Assembly (NCBI RefSeq): GCF_900112675.1
Contig: NZ_FOMQ01000014.1
Coordinates: 20,773-84,772 of the forward strand
Source of the DNA: Paracidovorax konjaci
Lineage (GTDB): Bacteria > Pseudomonadota > Gammaproteobacteria > Burkholderiales > Burkholderiaceae_C
Direction: 5' to 3'
Length of the DNA: 64,000 nt
The notes under the pieces are model-generated. The model made no database searches, was not told where the DNA came from, and was given only the letters and a program-made list of their open reading frames with translations. Below are positions 37,888-46,634 of the stretch, one piece after another (the stretch's first letter is position 1; each line of letters starts with the position of its first letter). A program made the position numbers and the translations under genes.

Positions 37888-38030
37888 GCGCCGAGATCGA
37901 TCTAAGCGATCTCTCCGAGATCAAGACTTTGGTGGCCAAGTGCGAATGCGAGCAGGCCATCGCCGATGGGTACCCGACGCAAACGATGGAGCCGCGCTGG
38001 TGGCAGCAGGCTCACATGCATTTTTTCTAG
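37888..38030 (+). pseudogene. Truncated copy of the two-TM protein gene
   Basis: Encodes a diverged version of the last 47 residues of the protein at 36,419-36,958 (AEIDLS...LKTLV-KCE-EQA-ADG, then EPRWWQQAHMHFF), without its TM part. A 33-bp stretch at 37,988-38,020 is identical to 36,916-36,948. HicAB lies between the two copies. It is a relic of duplication or of replacement by recombination. Its stop codon overlaps the end of gene D. Confidence 0.8.
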
Positions 38031-39076
38031 CCATGGAGCCGGCGCTTTCGCAGCACGTGCGCGCGCCTCTTGGGCACCCCGCCGCGGCGCTCCATCTCCA
38101 GCCGCGTGGCCAGGCCTTCACCCTCGATGAAGTGCTCGACGGTCTTGCATAGCCAATCGGTGCCGTCGATTTCTTCTTTCCAGCCCTCCACGTAGACGGG
38201 CGTCTGCGGGGCCAGCGCGGGCTGGCCTATCGCCAGCTGCAGCTCGAAGGTGGCCCCGCCGCGCTGGATGCGGCCTTGCTCTGCGCGCGCAGCGGCCAGA
38301 GCGTCGGCCTCGGTGGCGTAGCTGTCGCGGAGCGTCTTCATGTTGCCCTCCTCGCCCGCGATCGCGGCGCGCTTGCTGGCGCTGCCCGCGTCATGCCAGT
38401 AGGCGCGCACGCCCGTGTAGCTGTCGCGCGCCGCGCTGTGGTATCGGTGGCGGTCGCCCTTGCTGCGGGTGATGGTGACGGCCTCGATTTCCTTTCCTGC
38501 GGCGTTGTTGGAGCTGCCCAGGGGGAGGAACACCAGCCGTCCCTTCTTCACCGTAGCCACGGCGTCGTGTTGGCGGCCGAGGCGCGTAAGGAAATGCACG
38601 TCCGATTCGTTGGTCTGGTCGATGTGCTGCACGACGATGGCGGCCAGCGCCTCGTCCACCTTGGCGGTGAGATTGTTCCTCGCGGCGATGTCTCGCACGA
38701 TGGTGCCGAGCGTCGCGCCGTGCCACGACTGGCTGGCCCGCTGGCGCAATGTGCTGCGCAGCTCGGCGGAGCGGCAACGAAGAGAAACGGAGTCCGGCGC
38801 GCCGCTGTGCTCGATCTCATCCACGGTGAAGGTGCCCTTGTCCACCATGCCGGTGTGCGCGTAGCCGAGCTGGATGGCGATGACGGCGCCCACGGGTGGC
38901 AATGCCAGATCGCCGCGGGAGTCGTCCAGCTCGATGTCCAGCTGGTCGGCTTTCTCGCCGCGGCTCTCGCGCAGGCGCAGGCGCTTGAGGCGGGGCCGCA
39001 CGGCCTGGGACACGTCCTTTCCGTTGACGATGAGGGTGTACCGCACCTGGCGGTAGACGGCGGTGCTTTCGTTCAT
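38027..39076 (-). CDS. D: Tail protein D (baseplate hub)
   Basis: A 349-residue late protein of the P2 gpD/VgrG-N-like family that forms the central baseplate hub. Start is ATG 39,076 (MNESTAVYRQVRYTLIVNGKDVS), which overlaps the stop of U by four bases. Family blocks are DQLDIELDD, LRLRESRGEKA and WHGATLGTIVRDIAARN. Slightly shorter than P2 gpD (about 387). Last gene of the FI-D operon, next to the accessory block. Confidence 0.92.
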   Translation of the reverse strand: MNESTAVYRQVRYTLIVNGKDVSQAVRPRLKRLRLRESRGEKADQLDIELDDSRGDLALPPVGAVIAIQLGYAHTGMVDKGTFTVDEIEHSGAPDSVSLRCRSAELRSTLRQRASQSWHGATLGTIVRDIAARNNLTAKVDEALAAIVVQHIDQTNESDVHFLTRLGRQHDAVATVKKGRLVFLPLGSSNNAAGKEIEAVTITRSKGDRHRYHSAARDSYTGVRAYWHDAGSASKRAAIAGEEGNMKTLRDSYATEADALAAARAEQGRIQRGGATFELQLAIGQPALAPQTPVYVEGWKEEIDGTDWLCKTVEHFIEGEGLATRLEMERRGGVPKRRAHVLRKRRLHG

Positions 39077-39579
39077 GGTGCGTCTCGCTCCTGTCCACCG
39101 GCTTCGGGGCCTTCGCTGTCGGCCCACCAATCCCACTCGTCGCCTTCCCACCAATCGCCCCAGTCCTCGCCGCCATCGGTGCCGCCCGCCGGGTCGGCCA
39201 GTTCGTCTTCCACGCGTGCGAGTTGGATGCTGAATTCGACGCGGCGCGCGACGCCCTCGCGCACGAAGATGCTGCCGGTTTCCTCCAGGCTTTCGATGAC
39301 CCAGCAGCCGAAGGGCTGGCCCGCGCCGTTGACCAGCGCGTAGGCCGCGCCGCGGTCGGCCATTTCGCGCAGGCGGTCGAGGGCGCGGCGGTCGCCCATA
39401 AATTCCGGCGCCTGCAGGCCGGTGAGCGTGATGGTGTCATCGCCTGGCCCGATGTACTGGCGCGCCGGCATGGCGCCCACACGGCTGTTGCTGGGGTGCC
39501 GCCAGGAGGTGCTGCGGCGCAGCTCCTGGAAGGCGATGGTGTCGAGGGCGAAGACGAATTGCCCGAGTGCTGCGAGCAT
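39073..39579 (-). CDS. U: Tail protein U
   Basis: A 168-residue P2 gpU-like tail-terminator protein (MLAALGQFVFALDTIAFQELRRSTSWRHPSN, then RVEFSIQLARVED). The extreme C-terminus is acidic and tryptophan-rich (EDWGDWWEGDEWDWWAD), which extends beyond the P2 length of about 159. Coupled to D by ATGA. Confidence 0.9.
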   Translation of the reverse strand: MLAALGQFVFALDTIAFQELRRSTSWRHPSNSRVGAMPARQYIGPGDDTITLTGLQAPEFMGDRRALDRLREMADRGAAYALVNGAGQPFGCWVIESLEETGSIFVREGVARRVEFSIQLARVEDELADPAGGTDGGEDWGDWWEGDEWDWWADSEGPEAGGQERDAP

Positions 39580-39603
39580 GTGCCGCGTCCTTTCGTAGTG
39601 GGG

Positions 39604-42237
39604 TCAGTCGATGTCGTCCATGCGGCTGTAGCGCCGGCTGGCGGCGTCGCGCTCGCGCCGGTCCAGCTCTGCCGACACGGCGCGGGCGATGGCCTGCGGG
39701 TCCATGCCCGGGGCCGCGTTGATCGTGACTTCGATGGTGCTGCGAGCCGCCACGCCGCCCCCTGCCGGCGCTGCCATGCCGGCAGGACGTGCTGCGGCGT
39801 ACGGCGCTATGGCCGGCCCAGCCGCTGCCGCTGGCATGGACATGGGCACCACTGCGGCGGCAGCGATGCCGAGCGCCGCGGCGCGCACCTTGGCGGAGCC
39901 TTGCTCGATGCCGAGTGCTGCGCCCTCGCCGACGTAGGTTCCCAGCTCCAGGAAAACGCGGCTCGGGCTGTGGATGCCCAGCCGCTCTTTGAACCAGTCG
40001 ATGCAGTCTCCGGCTACGGTGCTGATGGCATCGCGCACAGCCGCCAACCTGCTGGTGATGCCGCTGGCAAGCCCATCCATCAGATCGGCGCCAGCAGTGA
40101 CGAAGCGATCTTTCAGGGTCAAGAGGTCGGCCCACAGCGCTGCGGCTCCCGCTGAGGTTTCCGCCCACCATGCGGACACGCCTGCGGACAGGCGGTCCCA
40201 GATCGCGAGCAGCCACCCCTTCACCATGTCCCAGTTCTGCCAGATGAGGAACGCCGCCGTGGCGATGGCCAGGACTCCCGCCACGATCGGATTGGCGACG
40301 AAGAACCCGGCGAGCAGGCGCAACCCGGTTAGCACCATTCCCGCGCCAGCGCGGAGGATGGAGAACGCGCCACCGATGAGGCCGGGCAGTTTCGAGAACA
40401 CCACGCCCAGCCACCCCCACACACGGCCAAGGATGGCCCCGGCGGCGCCCGTGAAGGTGAACTGCACGCCCAGCCGCGCGAGCAGCAGGCGCAGCGCCGC
40501 GCCCTTGAGCATGATGATGCCGACGGGAATGGCAATGGCGCCGACAGCGGTTGCCAGCAGCGCCGCCCCGCCGACCGTGTACACCATGGCCTTCGTCAGC
40601 CCGGGATGTCGGCTCGCGAATTCGCCTATGGCGCGCGTCAGCTTCGTGACCGTTTCCAGCAGCTCCACATACATGGGCAGCGCAGCGCTCGACATTTCCG
40701 CGTACAGGTCATCGCGCCGCTTCTTGAGGTTGATTTCCTTCCCTTCCGGCGTGTCCTGCGCGAGCCCATGCAGCTGGTCGATGTTGGCCGCCTTGGAGTT
40801 GAGTTCGTAGCCCTTCTGCACCATGGCGCGCTGCTGGTACATGGTGGCCATCAACGCGCCGCCGTTGGTGTTGGAAAAGATGCTGCCGATCGCGTCCAGC
40901 GTTTCCTGGCCCTCGGCCACGCCCTTGGCGCGCAGAGCGGGGATGAGCACCTTTTCCATCCATTCGAACTGGCTGCGCCGGAAGATGTCCGCGCCCTTGA
41001 GCGCCCCGGGGTTGAGCTGGGACGTCTGGCCCACCTTGTCGTGCTTGACCTTCGAGAAATCGCCTATGAGGCCGTATTTCTCCAGGTTCTGCGCGGCACG
41101 CTTCGTAGTGCGGCCCTGGTAGAGGTTCTGGTACGCCGCGGTGAGGCCTGTGCCCACGGCGTCGCCGCCCATTTCCTGCACAAGGGGTTCGAGGCGGTAG
41201 AAGAATTCCTTTTCGTCGAAGCCCTTGGCGGCGAGCTTGCCGCGCTGGATGACGTGCATCCAGTCCGCCGCGCCGACGCGGCCACCCGTCGCCGTGATGA
41301 CCTGCTGCACCATGTTCGCGTTGCGCTCGAAGTCCTCTTTGTTGTTCGCCCCGCCGCGCATTTCGATGACCTTCATCATGTCCATGAACTTGCGGGCGTT
41401 GTCGGCGCCGTGCTCGCCGCCGAAGGCTGCTTGGTTGGCGAACTTCATCTTTGCCAAGATGGGCATGGCCTCTTCGGCGTGGTGGCGGTCGTTGAACACC
41501 GTTACCGCGTCGCGCATCAGCTCCAGATTGTCAAGGCGGCTGGTGCCGTAAGACTGGAAAGCTTTCGCGAACGCGATGGCCTTGCCCGACTCTTCATCGC
41601 CCAGGCCCAGGGCCTTGATGCGCATTTCCTCGGTGGCTGCGTGGCGCGCCTGTCCCATCACGCCCATGCCGGCCTGGCTCGCGCGCGCGCCGCCGTAGAA
41701 CATCCCGGCGCCGGTGGCGCTGACGGCAGCGCCGCGGGCTGCTAGCTGGCCGGCCCGGCGCTGCGCTGCGTTGAGGCTGGCCAAGCGCTGCTTCTGCCGG
41801 TCGAGGGCCGCATTGGTCTGCTCGATGCCAGCGCGCAGCCGGTCCTGCGCCGCGCCGATGCTGCCGCCGACGCCCATGGCGTTGAGCGCCATTCTTGCTT
41901 TGCCGGCTGCTGTGCGCTGTTGCTCCAGGGCTTCGCTCAGCCGCCGCACGGCGGCTTCCTGGCGCTTGACGTTGGCGGCGGTGGCTGTGCCGCTCTGGCG
42001 CATGCCGTCCAGCACCGCGGTGTGGATCTTGAGCTGGTTTGTAAGGCGCGCGTATTCAGCCGCGTGCTTCTGCACGTTGCCCACCGCGGCCTGCTGGTCG
42101 CCCAGCGCCTTGAGCTTGTCGCGGAGGTCTTTCACGCTGCGCGCGGTGGAGTTGGCGCCGCCCAGCACGCGCTTGAGCGGTGCTGTCACCCGGTCCATGG
42201 CCACCATCAGGACTTCGAGGCGTAGTTTCTGGTTCAT
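39604..42237 (-). CDS. T: Tail tape measure protein T
   Basis: An 877-residue tape measure protein. N-terminal helices (KLRLEVLMVAMDRVTAPLKRVLGGA, long coiled coil to about 170) lead to the TP901-type core domain and hydrophobic segments near 570-690 (VGGAALLATAVGAIAIPVGIIML, GAGMVLTGLRLLAGFFVANPIVAGVLAI). The C-terminal IHSPSRVFLELGTYVGEGAALGIE block is typical. Length sets tail length, so the tail should be similar to or slightly longer than P2's (gpT about 815). Confidence 0.94.
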   Translation of the reverse strand: MNQKLRLEVLMVAMDRVTAPLKRVLGGANSTARSVKDLRDKLKALGDQQAAVGNVQKHAAEYARLTNQLKIHTAVLDGMRQSGTATAANVKRQEAAVRRLSEALEQQRTAAGKARMALNAMGVGGSIGAAQDRLRAGIEQTNAALDRQKQRLASLNAAQRRAGQLAARGAAVSATGAGMFYGGARASQAGMGVMGQARHAATEEMRIKALGLGDEESGKAIAFAKAFQSYGTSRLDNLELMRDAVTVFNDRHHAEEAMPILAKMKFANQAAFGGEHGADNARKFMDMMKVIEMRGGANNKEDFERNANMVQQVITATGGRVGAADWMHVIQRGKLAAKGFDEKEFFYRLEPLVQEMGGDAVGTGLTAAYQNLYQGRTTKRAAQNLEKYGLIGDFSKVKHDKVGQTSQLNPGALKGADIFRRSQFEWMEKVLIPALRAKGVAEGQETLDAIGSIFSNTNGGALMATMYQQRAMVQKGYELNSKAANIDQLHGLAQDTPEGKEINLKKRRDDLYAEMSSAALPMYVELLETVTKLTRAIGEFASRHPGLTKAMVYTVGGAALLATAVGAIAIPVGIIMLKGAALRLLLARLGVQFTFTGAAGAILGRVWGWLGVVFSKLPGLIGGAFSILRAGAGMVLTGLRLLAGFFVANPIVAGVLAIATAAFLIWQNWDMVKGWLLAIWDRLSAGVSAWWAETSAGAAALWADLLTLKDRFVTAGADLMDGLASGITSRLAAVRDAISTVAGDCIDWFKERLGIHSPSRVFLELGTYVGEGAALGIEQGSAKVRAAALGIAAAAVVPMSMPAAAAGPAIAPYAAARPAGMAAPAGGGVAARSTIEVTINAAPGMDPQAIARAVSAELDRRERDAASRRYSRMDDID

Positions 42238-42249
42238 GGGTCGGGGGGC

Positions 42250-42734
42250 CTATCGGGCGGGCTGCGCGTGCATGGCGTTGTGCCGGTCTACGGCGAGCTG
42301 CCGCCAGTGCATCAGCTCGGACAGTGGCATGGTGTCCATGGCTGCCGGCGGCCAGTGCAGGAGGATGGCCACATCGGCCATGGCCGCTTCTACGCGTTCA
42401 GGGATTCCAAGAGCGCCTTCGGCGCCAAAAAAGCGGCCACCTCCACGGCGCAGGCCATCAGGTCGGCGGGGTCGAGCGCTTCCACTTCCGCCTTGATGAT
42501 GGTTGGGCATGCGATGCGCGGCAGCACCATGGCCACCGCATCCACCTTCATATGTGCCAGTTCCAGCAAGAGCACACCACGCAGATCACCCGTTCTTGGA
42601 CGCATGAGGTGCAGCGTGTTGATGGTCTGACCGTTGCGCACGATGGGCGTCTGCAGTGGTACGGGCACCGTAGGTCGGCCCGTGGCCGCTTGGTCGGTCT
42701 GCGCTGCAGTGGCGGTGGTCTTTTCGGTGGTCAT
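42250..42734 (-). CDS. Tail protein E+E' made by -1 frameshift
   Basis: The E' frame (FFGAEGALGIPERVEAAMADVAILLHWPPAAMDTMPLSELMHWRQLAVDRH) is the GpE' signature of P2-like phages. It has no start of its own and is reached from E by a -1 slip at T TTT TTG (42,432-42,426). The fusion ends 13 bp before T. E and E+E' are tail assembly chaperones that bind the tape measure; their ratio depends on frameshift efficiency. Confidence 0.85.
42390..42734 (-). CDS. E: Tail assembly protein E
   Basis: A 114-residue tail assembly chaperone (PVPLQTPIVRNGQTINTLHLMRPRTGDLRGVLLLEL, then CAVEVAAFLAPKALLESLNA). It corresponds to P2 gpE (about 91). The slippery heptamer lies in the codons for A-F-L near the end, giving the longer E+E'. 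Confidence 0.9.
   Translation of the reverse strand: MTTEKTTATAAQTDQAATGRPTVPVPLQTPIVRNGQTINTLHLMRPRTGDLRGVLLLELAHMKVDAVAMVLPRIACPTIIKAEVEALDPADLMACAVEVAAFLAPKALLESLNA
42426..42432 (-). other. Programmed -1 ribosomal frameshift slippery site
   Basis: The heptamer T TTT TTG in the zero frame of E fits X XXY YYZ. After a -1 slip the reading continues in the E' frame without a stop. It matches the position of the known E/E' signal in P2-like phages. Confidence 0.88.
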
Positions 42735-42831
42735 GACGTTGCAGTGTGGTGCTGGTGAGAAAGCGCAGCGGGCGGGAATCGTGGTGAGTTGCGCTTACCG
42801 CCCACCCGCTGCTGGAAAACTGGCGTCCGGG

Positions 42832-43341
42832 TCAGATGCCGAGCGCGGCGCGCATGGCGGCGAGGTTGTCAACGCCGTTGACGATTTCGACCATGTTCAC
42901 GAGGTCGATCTCGATTTCCACGCGGCCGTCCACCACCTCCTTGTAGTAGGACAGGTGGAACTTGTACGTGCGTTCGGTGTTTTCGCCGGCCTTGGCGTTG
43001 CCCGGGTCGATTTCCTGCAAACGGCCACGCATGACCACTTCCACAGGGATCACGGCGCCGTCGTCGTCGGCCTGGATGCCGCCGACGAAGCGCAGCAGGG
43101 TCGCATCGTGCATGCGCGCTCCCCACTTGTCGGCCATGCCCTTGATCCAACCGGCGGCCTTCAATTCGGCTTCCATCTTCTCTTGGCCGAAGTCGAGGCC
43201 CACGGGTCCATTCATCCCGCCGGAGCGGTATTCCTCCAGCTTGCGCGAGAGGGTGGGCAGCTTCACTTCCGGCACCTCTCCCCGGTAGTTGTTGCCGTCG
43301 CCGAACACGGCGAAATTCTTCAAGACGCGGGGCAGTCCCAT
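42832..43341 (-). CDS. FII: Major tail tube protein FII
   Basis: A 169-residue tail tube protein (MGLPRVLKNFAVFGDGNNYRGEVPEVKLPTLSRKLEEYRSGGM..., P2 gpFII about 172). It polymerises inside the contractile sheath. It lies between FI and E as in P2. Confidence 0.95.
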   Translation of the reverse strand: MGLPRVLKNFAVFGDGNNYRGEVPEVKLPTLSRKLEEYRSGGMNGPVGLDFGQEKMEAELKAAGWIKGMADKWGARMHDATLLRFVGGIQADDDGAVIPVEVVMRGRLQEIDPGNAKAGENTERTYKFHLSYYKEVVDGRVEIEIDLVNMVEIVNGVDNLAAMRAALGI

Positions 43342-43378
43342 GGCGTTTTCCTTGGTGTGTGGTCAGGTGGTGCCGGGT

Positions 43379-44575
43379 TCAATTGCCGGCGGCGACGCGG
43401 ACGGCCCAGTCGGCGTAGTAGCGATCCGTGATGCGCTGCACGAAGCCCAGGTCTTCCAGCGGGGGCAGCGCCGTGTAGTCGTAATCGATGATGAGCTTTC
43501 CGGACTTGAGGGTTTCCGTTGTGTTCACCTCGTAGTCGATCCAGGCGCCGCCGTCGAGGATGTAGCCGCCGGCCTTGAGCGAGCGGAAGCGCGCGTTTTG
43601 GCCTTCGAGGATGTCTTTCACCAGCGCGGGCGTTAGCGGCTTGTCAACGAATTCGAAGTGACCCTCGGCCATGGTGTCGGCGAGCACGTGCGCGGTGCGC
43701 GTCGCCGTTTCGAAGGAAAACTGCTCGATGGCGCTGCAGGTGCGGTTTCCCCAAAAGCGGAATCCGTTCTTGCGGATCAGCGTGGTGACGTTGCCTTCGT
43801 TGAGCAGGGTTGCATCGCTGGCCGGGTTCTGCAGGTCGAAGAAGACATCCTTGCTGATGCCCGTGGGGCCGTTGACCGGGACATTGGACAGGCTCTTGTG
43901 CCAGCCCTGGGTCTGGTCGATGGCAGCGCGCAGGCCGAGGGCGTGAGCGACGGCCGGAACCTCCACCACCTTCTTTTCCGCGGTGCTCCACTGGGTGAAG
44001 TTGGGCCACAGCACCATCGTTTCTCGCTTGCCGAAGCCCTCGGCGTATGCCAGGGCCTCGCTCACGTCTTCCGCGCCGTGGGCGTACACGTAGGCCATGG
44101 CGCGCAGCTTCTCCGCCACCGCCGTGAGGGCTTCGGCTACTGGCTTGTTGTCGAGGCCCGGCGCGCCCAGGATGCGCGGCTTGACGCCCAACTGCTGTCC
44201 CGCCGCCAGCAGCGCCTGAATGCCGGTGCGCGTTCCGCCCACGTAGTCGCCCACTACCTTGCTGGTTTGGTCCGCTTCCTTTTCGGCTTCGGTCGCTCCT
44301 ACACCATCGGCAACACGCACGATGACCAGCACGGGCCGGGCCTGATCGGCGATGGCGGCCAGCGCGGTGGAGAGCGTGCCTTTGGTTCCGGCCTTGGCCT
44401 GCGCCTTGCCGATGCTCGTGAACAGCACGGGCTTATTCAGCGGGAAGGCTGCGGGGTCCGCGTCGTTGGCGGTGGCCACCAGCCCGATGATGGCGGTGGA
44501 AACGAGGCGCAGGGTGTTGGTGCCCTCGGTCACTTCGGTGACGCGCACGCCGTGGTGGAAATCTGCGATGGCCAT
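43379..44575 (-). CDS. FI: Tail sheath protein FI
   Basis: A 398-residue contractile tail sheath protein, nearly the length of P2 gpFI (396). Family blocks are FHHGVRVTEVTEGTNTLRLVSTAIIGLVATA, NPASDATLLNEGNVTTLIRKNGFRFWGNRTCS and TPALVKDILEGQN. First gene of a late operon preceded by a terminator at 44,661-44,691. Confidence 0.96.
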   Translation of the reverse strand: MAIADFHHGVRVTEVTEGTNTLRLVSTAIIGLVATANDADPAAFPLNKPVLFTSIGKAQAKAGTKGTLSTALAAIADQARPVLVIVRVADGVGATEAEKEADQTSKVVGDYVGGTRTGIQALLAAGQQLGVKPRILGAPGLDNKPVAEALTAVAEKLRAMAYVYAHGAEDVSEALAYAEGFGKRETMVLWPNFTQWSTAEKKVVEVPAVAHALGLRAAIDQTQGWHKSLSNVPVNGPTGISKDVFFDLQNPASDATLLNEGNVTTLIRKNGFRFWGNRTCSAIEQFSFETATRTAHVLADTMAEGHFEFVDKPLTPALVKDILEGQNARFRSLKAGGYILDGGAWIDYEVNTTETLKSGKLIIDYDYTALPPLEDLGFVQRITDRYYADWAVRVAAGN

Positions 44576-44660
44576 GGAGTGGAGACCTAGAAACGTGATG
44601 GCTCCAATGTGCCGCCGGGCTCGCGCGATTGCCAGCCGGCGCCGCTGTGGCTGCGGCAGC

Positions 44661-44691
44661 TAGAAAACGAAAGGCCCACACGGCGTGGGCC
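44661..44691 (-). terminator. Terminator after the tail-fibre operon
   Basis: GGCCCAC / GTGGGCC (7-bp perfect stem, 5-nt loop, 44,673-44,691), followed on the minus strand by TTTCGTTTTC. It lies 36 bp after the SGNH gene stop and separates that operon from FI-D. Confidence 0.85.
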
Positions 44692-44726
44692 GGCGGGCCT
44701 TCAATGCTGGAGGGCGGTGCTTGTTG

Positions 44727-45440
44727 TCAGGTGCAGGCCGCGCGCTCGATGGCGCTGGCAAGGCGGGCCGCCAGCCGGTCGCTCGCGGCCTGGGTGCGGT
44801 GCACGTTGTCGAATACATCCTGCGGGCCCTGGTAGTCCTGGCCCCACCCTGCGTGCTGCAGGTTCAGCTCTCCCGCGATGGCCAGCGTCACCGCGTCCAG
44901 CTCGCGGCGACGCTGCACACGCTCTGCCGTGAAGAAGTCCGCCGCAGGTAGATCCACCAAGCCCGTGAGCACTGGCGTGCGGCCCTCCGCCTGCACGATG
45001 CGGATGGCTTCGCGCAGATCCGTCCCGAACTGCTCTGGCGTGCGCATTTCGAGCGCATCGTTCAGGCCCGCGGCCAGCACCACCACACAGGCAGAGCGGC
45101 GCACGTCGGCGAATGGCGGCTGAGGCCCGAGCGGGTAGGCATCGGCCGGCGCGCCTGGCCACGGCTCGGCGTAGCCGGCAATCATGTCCGCAAGCACCAA
45201 GCCGTTCGCGCTGTGGTCTTCCACGGTCCAGCCCGGGCGAAGCGTGCGCAGCGCTGCAGACAAGGGCGTGGCGATGCCCGGGCCGCGCATGATGCTGTCG
45301 CCGAACAGGTCCACGCTCACCGGCTTTGCGCCAGCCTCATCGCCATCGCCACCGCCACCGCCACCTCCGCATGCTGCGAGCGCAAGCAGCACGGACGCGA
45401 AGAGCACGGGCAGGAGGAAGAGATGCTGCAGCCAGTTCAT
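44727..45440 (-). CDS. Prophage-encoded SGNH/GDSL-hydrolase lipoprotein
   Basis: A 237-residue predicted lipoprotein. The signal peptide ends in a lipobox (ASVLLALAAC), followed by a Gly run. The SGNH fold is visible: block I VDLFGDSIMRGPG with catalytic Ser, block III VVVLAAGLNDALE, and a late QDVFDNVHRT with the Asp/His pair. It could de-esterify a surface polysaccharide or lipid. Start ATG 45,440 overlaps the upstream gene by 4 bp. A lipoprotein esterase at the end of the tail-fibre operon suggests envelope modification or exclusion; inference. Confidence 0.85.
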   Translation of the reverse strand: MNWLQHLFLLPVLFASVLLALAACGGGGGGGDGDEAGAKPVSVDLFGDSIMRGPGIATPLSAALRTLRPGWTVEDHSANGLVLADMIAGYAEPWPGAPADAYPLGPQPPFADVRRSACVVVLAAGLNDALEMRTPEQFGTDLREAIRIVQAEGRTPVLTGLVDLPAADFFTAERVQRRRELDAVTLAIAGELNLQHAGWGQDYQGPQDVFDNVHRTQAASDRLAARLASAIERAACT

Positions 45441-45757
45441 GGCATTTCCTCCGCGCGCACCGGCTGGCTGATGATGGCCACTGGGTCGATGTCGTGCCCA
45501 GCGTCCTGCAGGATGGCCAGGCCCGCTGGCAGTTCGGGATTGCCCAGGTCGATGAACGCGCGCACGCTGGCATCGCGCACAACGGCCCGCACCCGTGGTG
45601 ACTCGTCGGCCAAGATCGCCCACTTCGCCGCGCCGAATCGGTCGTAGAACGCACCCACGCTGATGCGCCTCGATTGCGCCTCTTGAACACCTGGCAGTTC
45701 TGGAAATGCGCGCACGGTGGCGCCGCCGATCTGGTATTCGATCATTCCGTCTTCCAT
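45437..45757 (-). CDS. Tail-fibre-associated small protein
   Basis: A 106-residue protein (MEDGMIEYQIGGATVRAFPELPGV, then VVRDASVRAFIDLGNPELPAGLAILQDAGHDIDP). In position it resembles a tail-fibre assembly chaperone, with weak sequence support. ATG 45,757 follows the fibre-like gene directly, and its stop overlaps the SGNH gene. Confidence 0.6.
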   Translation of the reverse strand: MEDGMIEYQIGGATVRAFPELPGVQEAQSRRISVGAFYDRFGAAKWAILADESPRVRAVVRDASVRAFIDLGNPELPAGLAILQDAGHDIDPVAIISQPVRAEEMP

Positions 45758-45758
45758 A

Positions 45759-46634
45759 TCATGCCTCCGTGCGGAAAGAGTGGCCCACGTAGTCGTTGGT
45801 CCCGACCCAAGGCGAGTACGTGGGCGTGAGCCATACCGCAAGGGAGCGGCGAAAGACCACGGGCGTTCCTGGCGCTACCACAACGTCATCCCCCACCTTG
45901 TAGACACTGCCCAGGTGGGCTGCGTAGTAGTTCACTGCGCCCACGGCTTCCCACTCATAGACCTTTCGTCCGTCCACCCAAATTTCCATCCGCGATCCGC
46001 CCGTTCCGCTGACGCTGCGAAAATTTCCGATGTGCAACAGTTGGCCCCTGCCAGTGACCGACAGCACTTGCATGCGCGTTGCCTGCGCGATGTTCGTTTG
46101 CGCGGTCTTTGTGATCCCCCGCACTTGATCTGGGTAATTGGTTGGCACCAGATAGCCGGTTGGCAATGACGTGGTGCGCTGGTAGCTGTGGGCGAAGTAG
46201 TTCGTGGTGTCGTCTGCGGGGTCCGTTGCGCTGGTGCCAGTGGCTGCGGCGCGCCGGTAGATCTCTTTGTCGGCCGGGCTTGCGACGAGTGCGCCCTGCG
46301 CCACGGATGCGGCAGCAGTCCAGACCCGGCTTATGGCATCCACCTTCCCCGAAAGTTGGGTAACCGCTGCGGAGACGTTGCCCACCGAAGTGTTCACCTG
46401 ACCGACCGCTGTGTTCGTCACAGCAACAGCGTCTTCGATTCTTTTCGACCAAAGCAGCCAGTTCACATCATCGATGCTGGGGTCGGTTGCACCTGCGCCA
46501 GCGTTGATTCGCACATATCTCTGCCAGTTCGCCGGGCTGCGCGCCTCCACACCCGCCGGGTAAGCGCGGCCACTCACCCACATCGGTGGGCCGCCGCGCA
46601 GCAGTTCTGCAAGGATTACTGGGTCAAGGCTCAT
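45759..46634 (-). CDS. Tail-fibre-like protein
   Basis: A 291-residue protein. It has a short N-terminal region (MWVSGRAYPAGVEARSPANWQRYVR), a heptad-like segment with repeated TS/TN-VGNVSAAV units (about 70-100), and a C-terminal beta-rich domain with SRMEIWVDGRKVYEWE that could bind a surface receptor. In P2 this place is held by H. Homology is not certain. Confidence 0.7.
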   Translation of the reverse strand: MSLDPVILAELLRGGPPMWVSGRAYPAGVEARSPANWQRYVRINAGAGATDPSIDDVNWLLWSKRIEDAVAVTNTAVGQVNTSVGNVSAAVTQLSGKVDAISRVWTAAASVAQGALVASPADKEIYRRAAATGTSATDPADDTTNYFAHSYQRTTSLPTGYLVPTNYPDQVRGITKTAQTNIAQATRMQVLSVTGRGQLLHIGNFRSVSGTGGSRMEIWVDGRKVYEWEAVGAVNYYAAHLGSVYKVGDDVVVAPGTPVVFRRSLAVWLTPTYSPWVGTNDYVGHSFRTEA

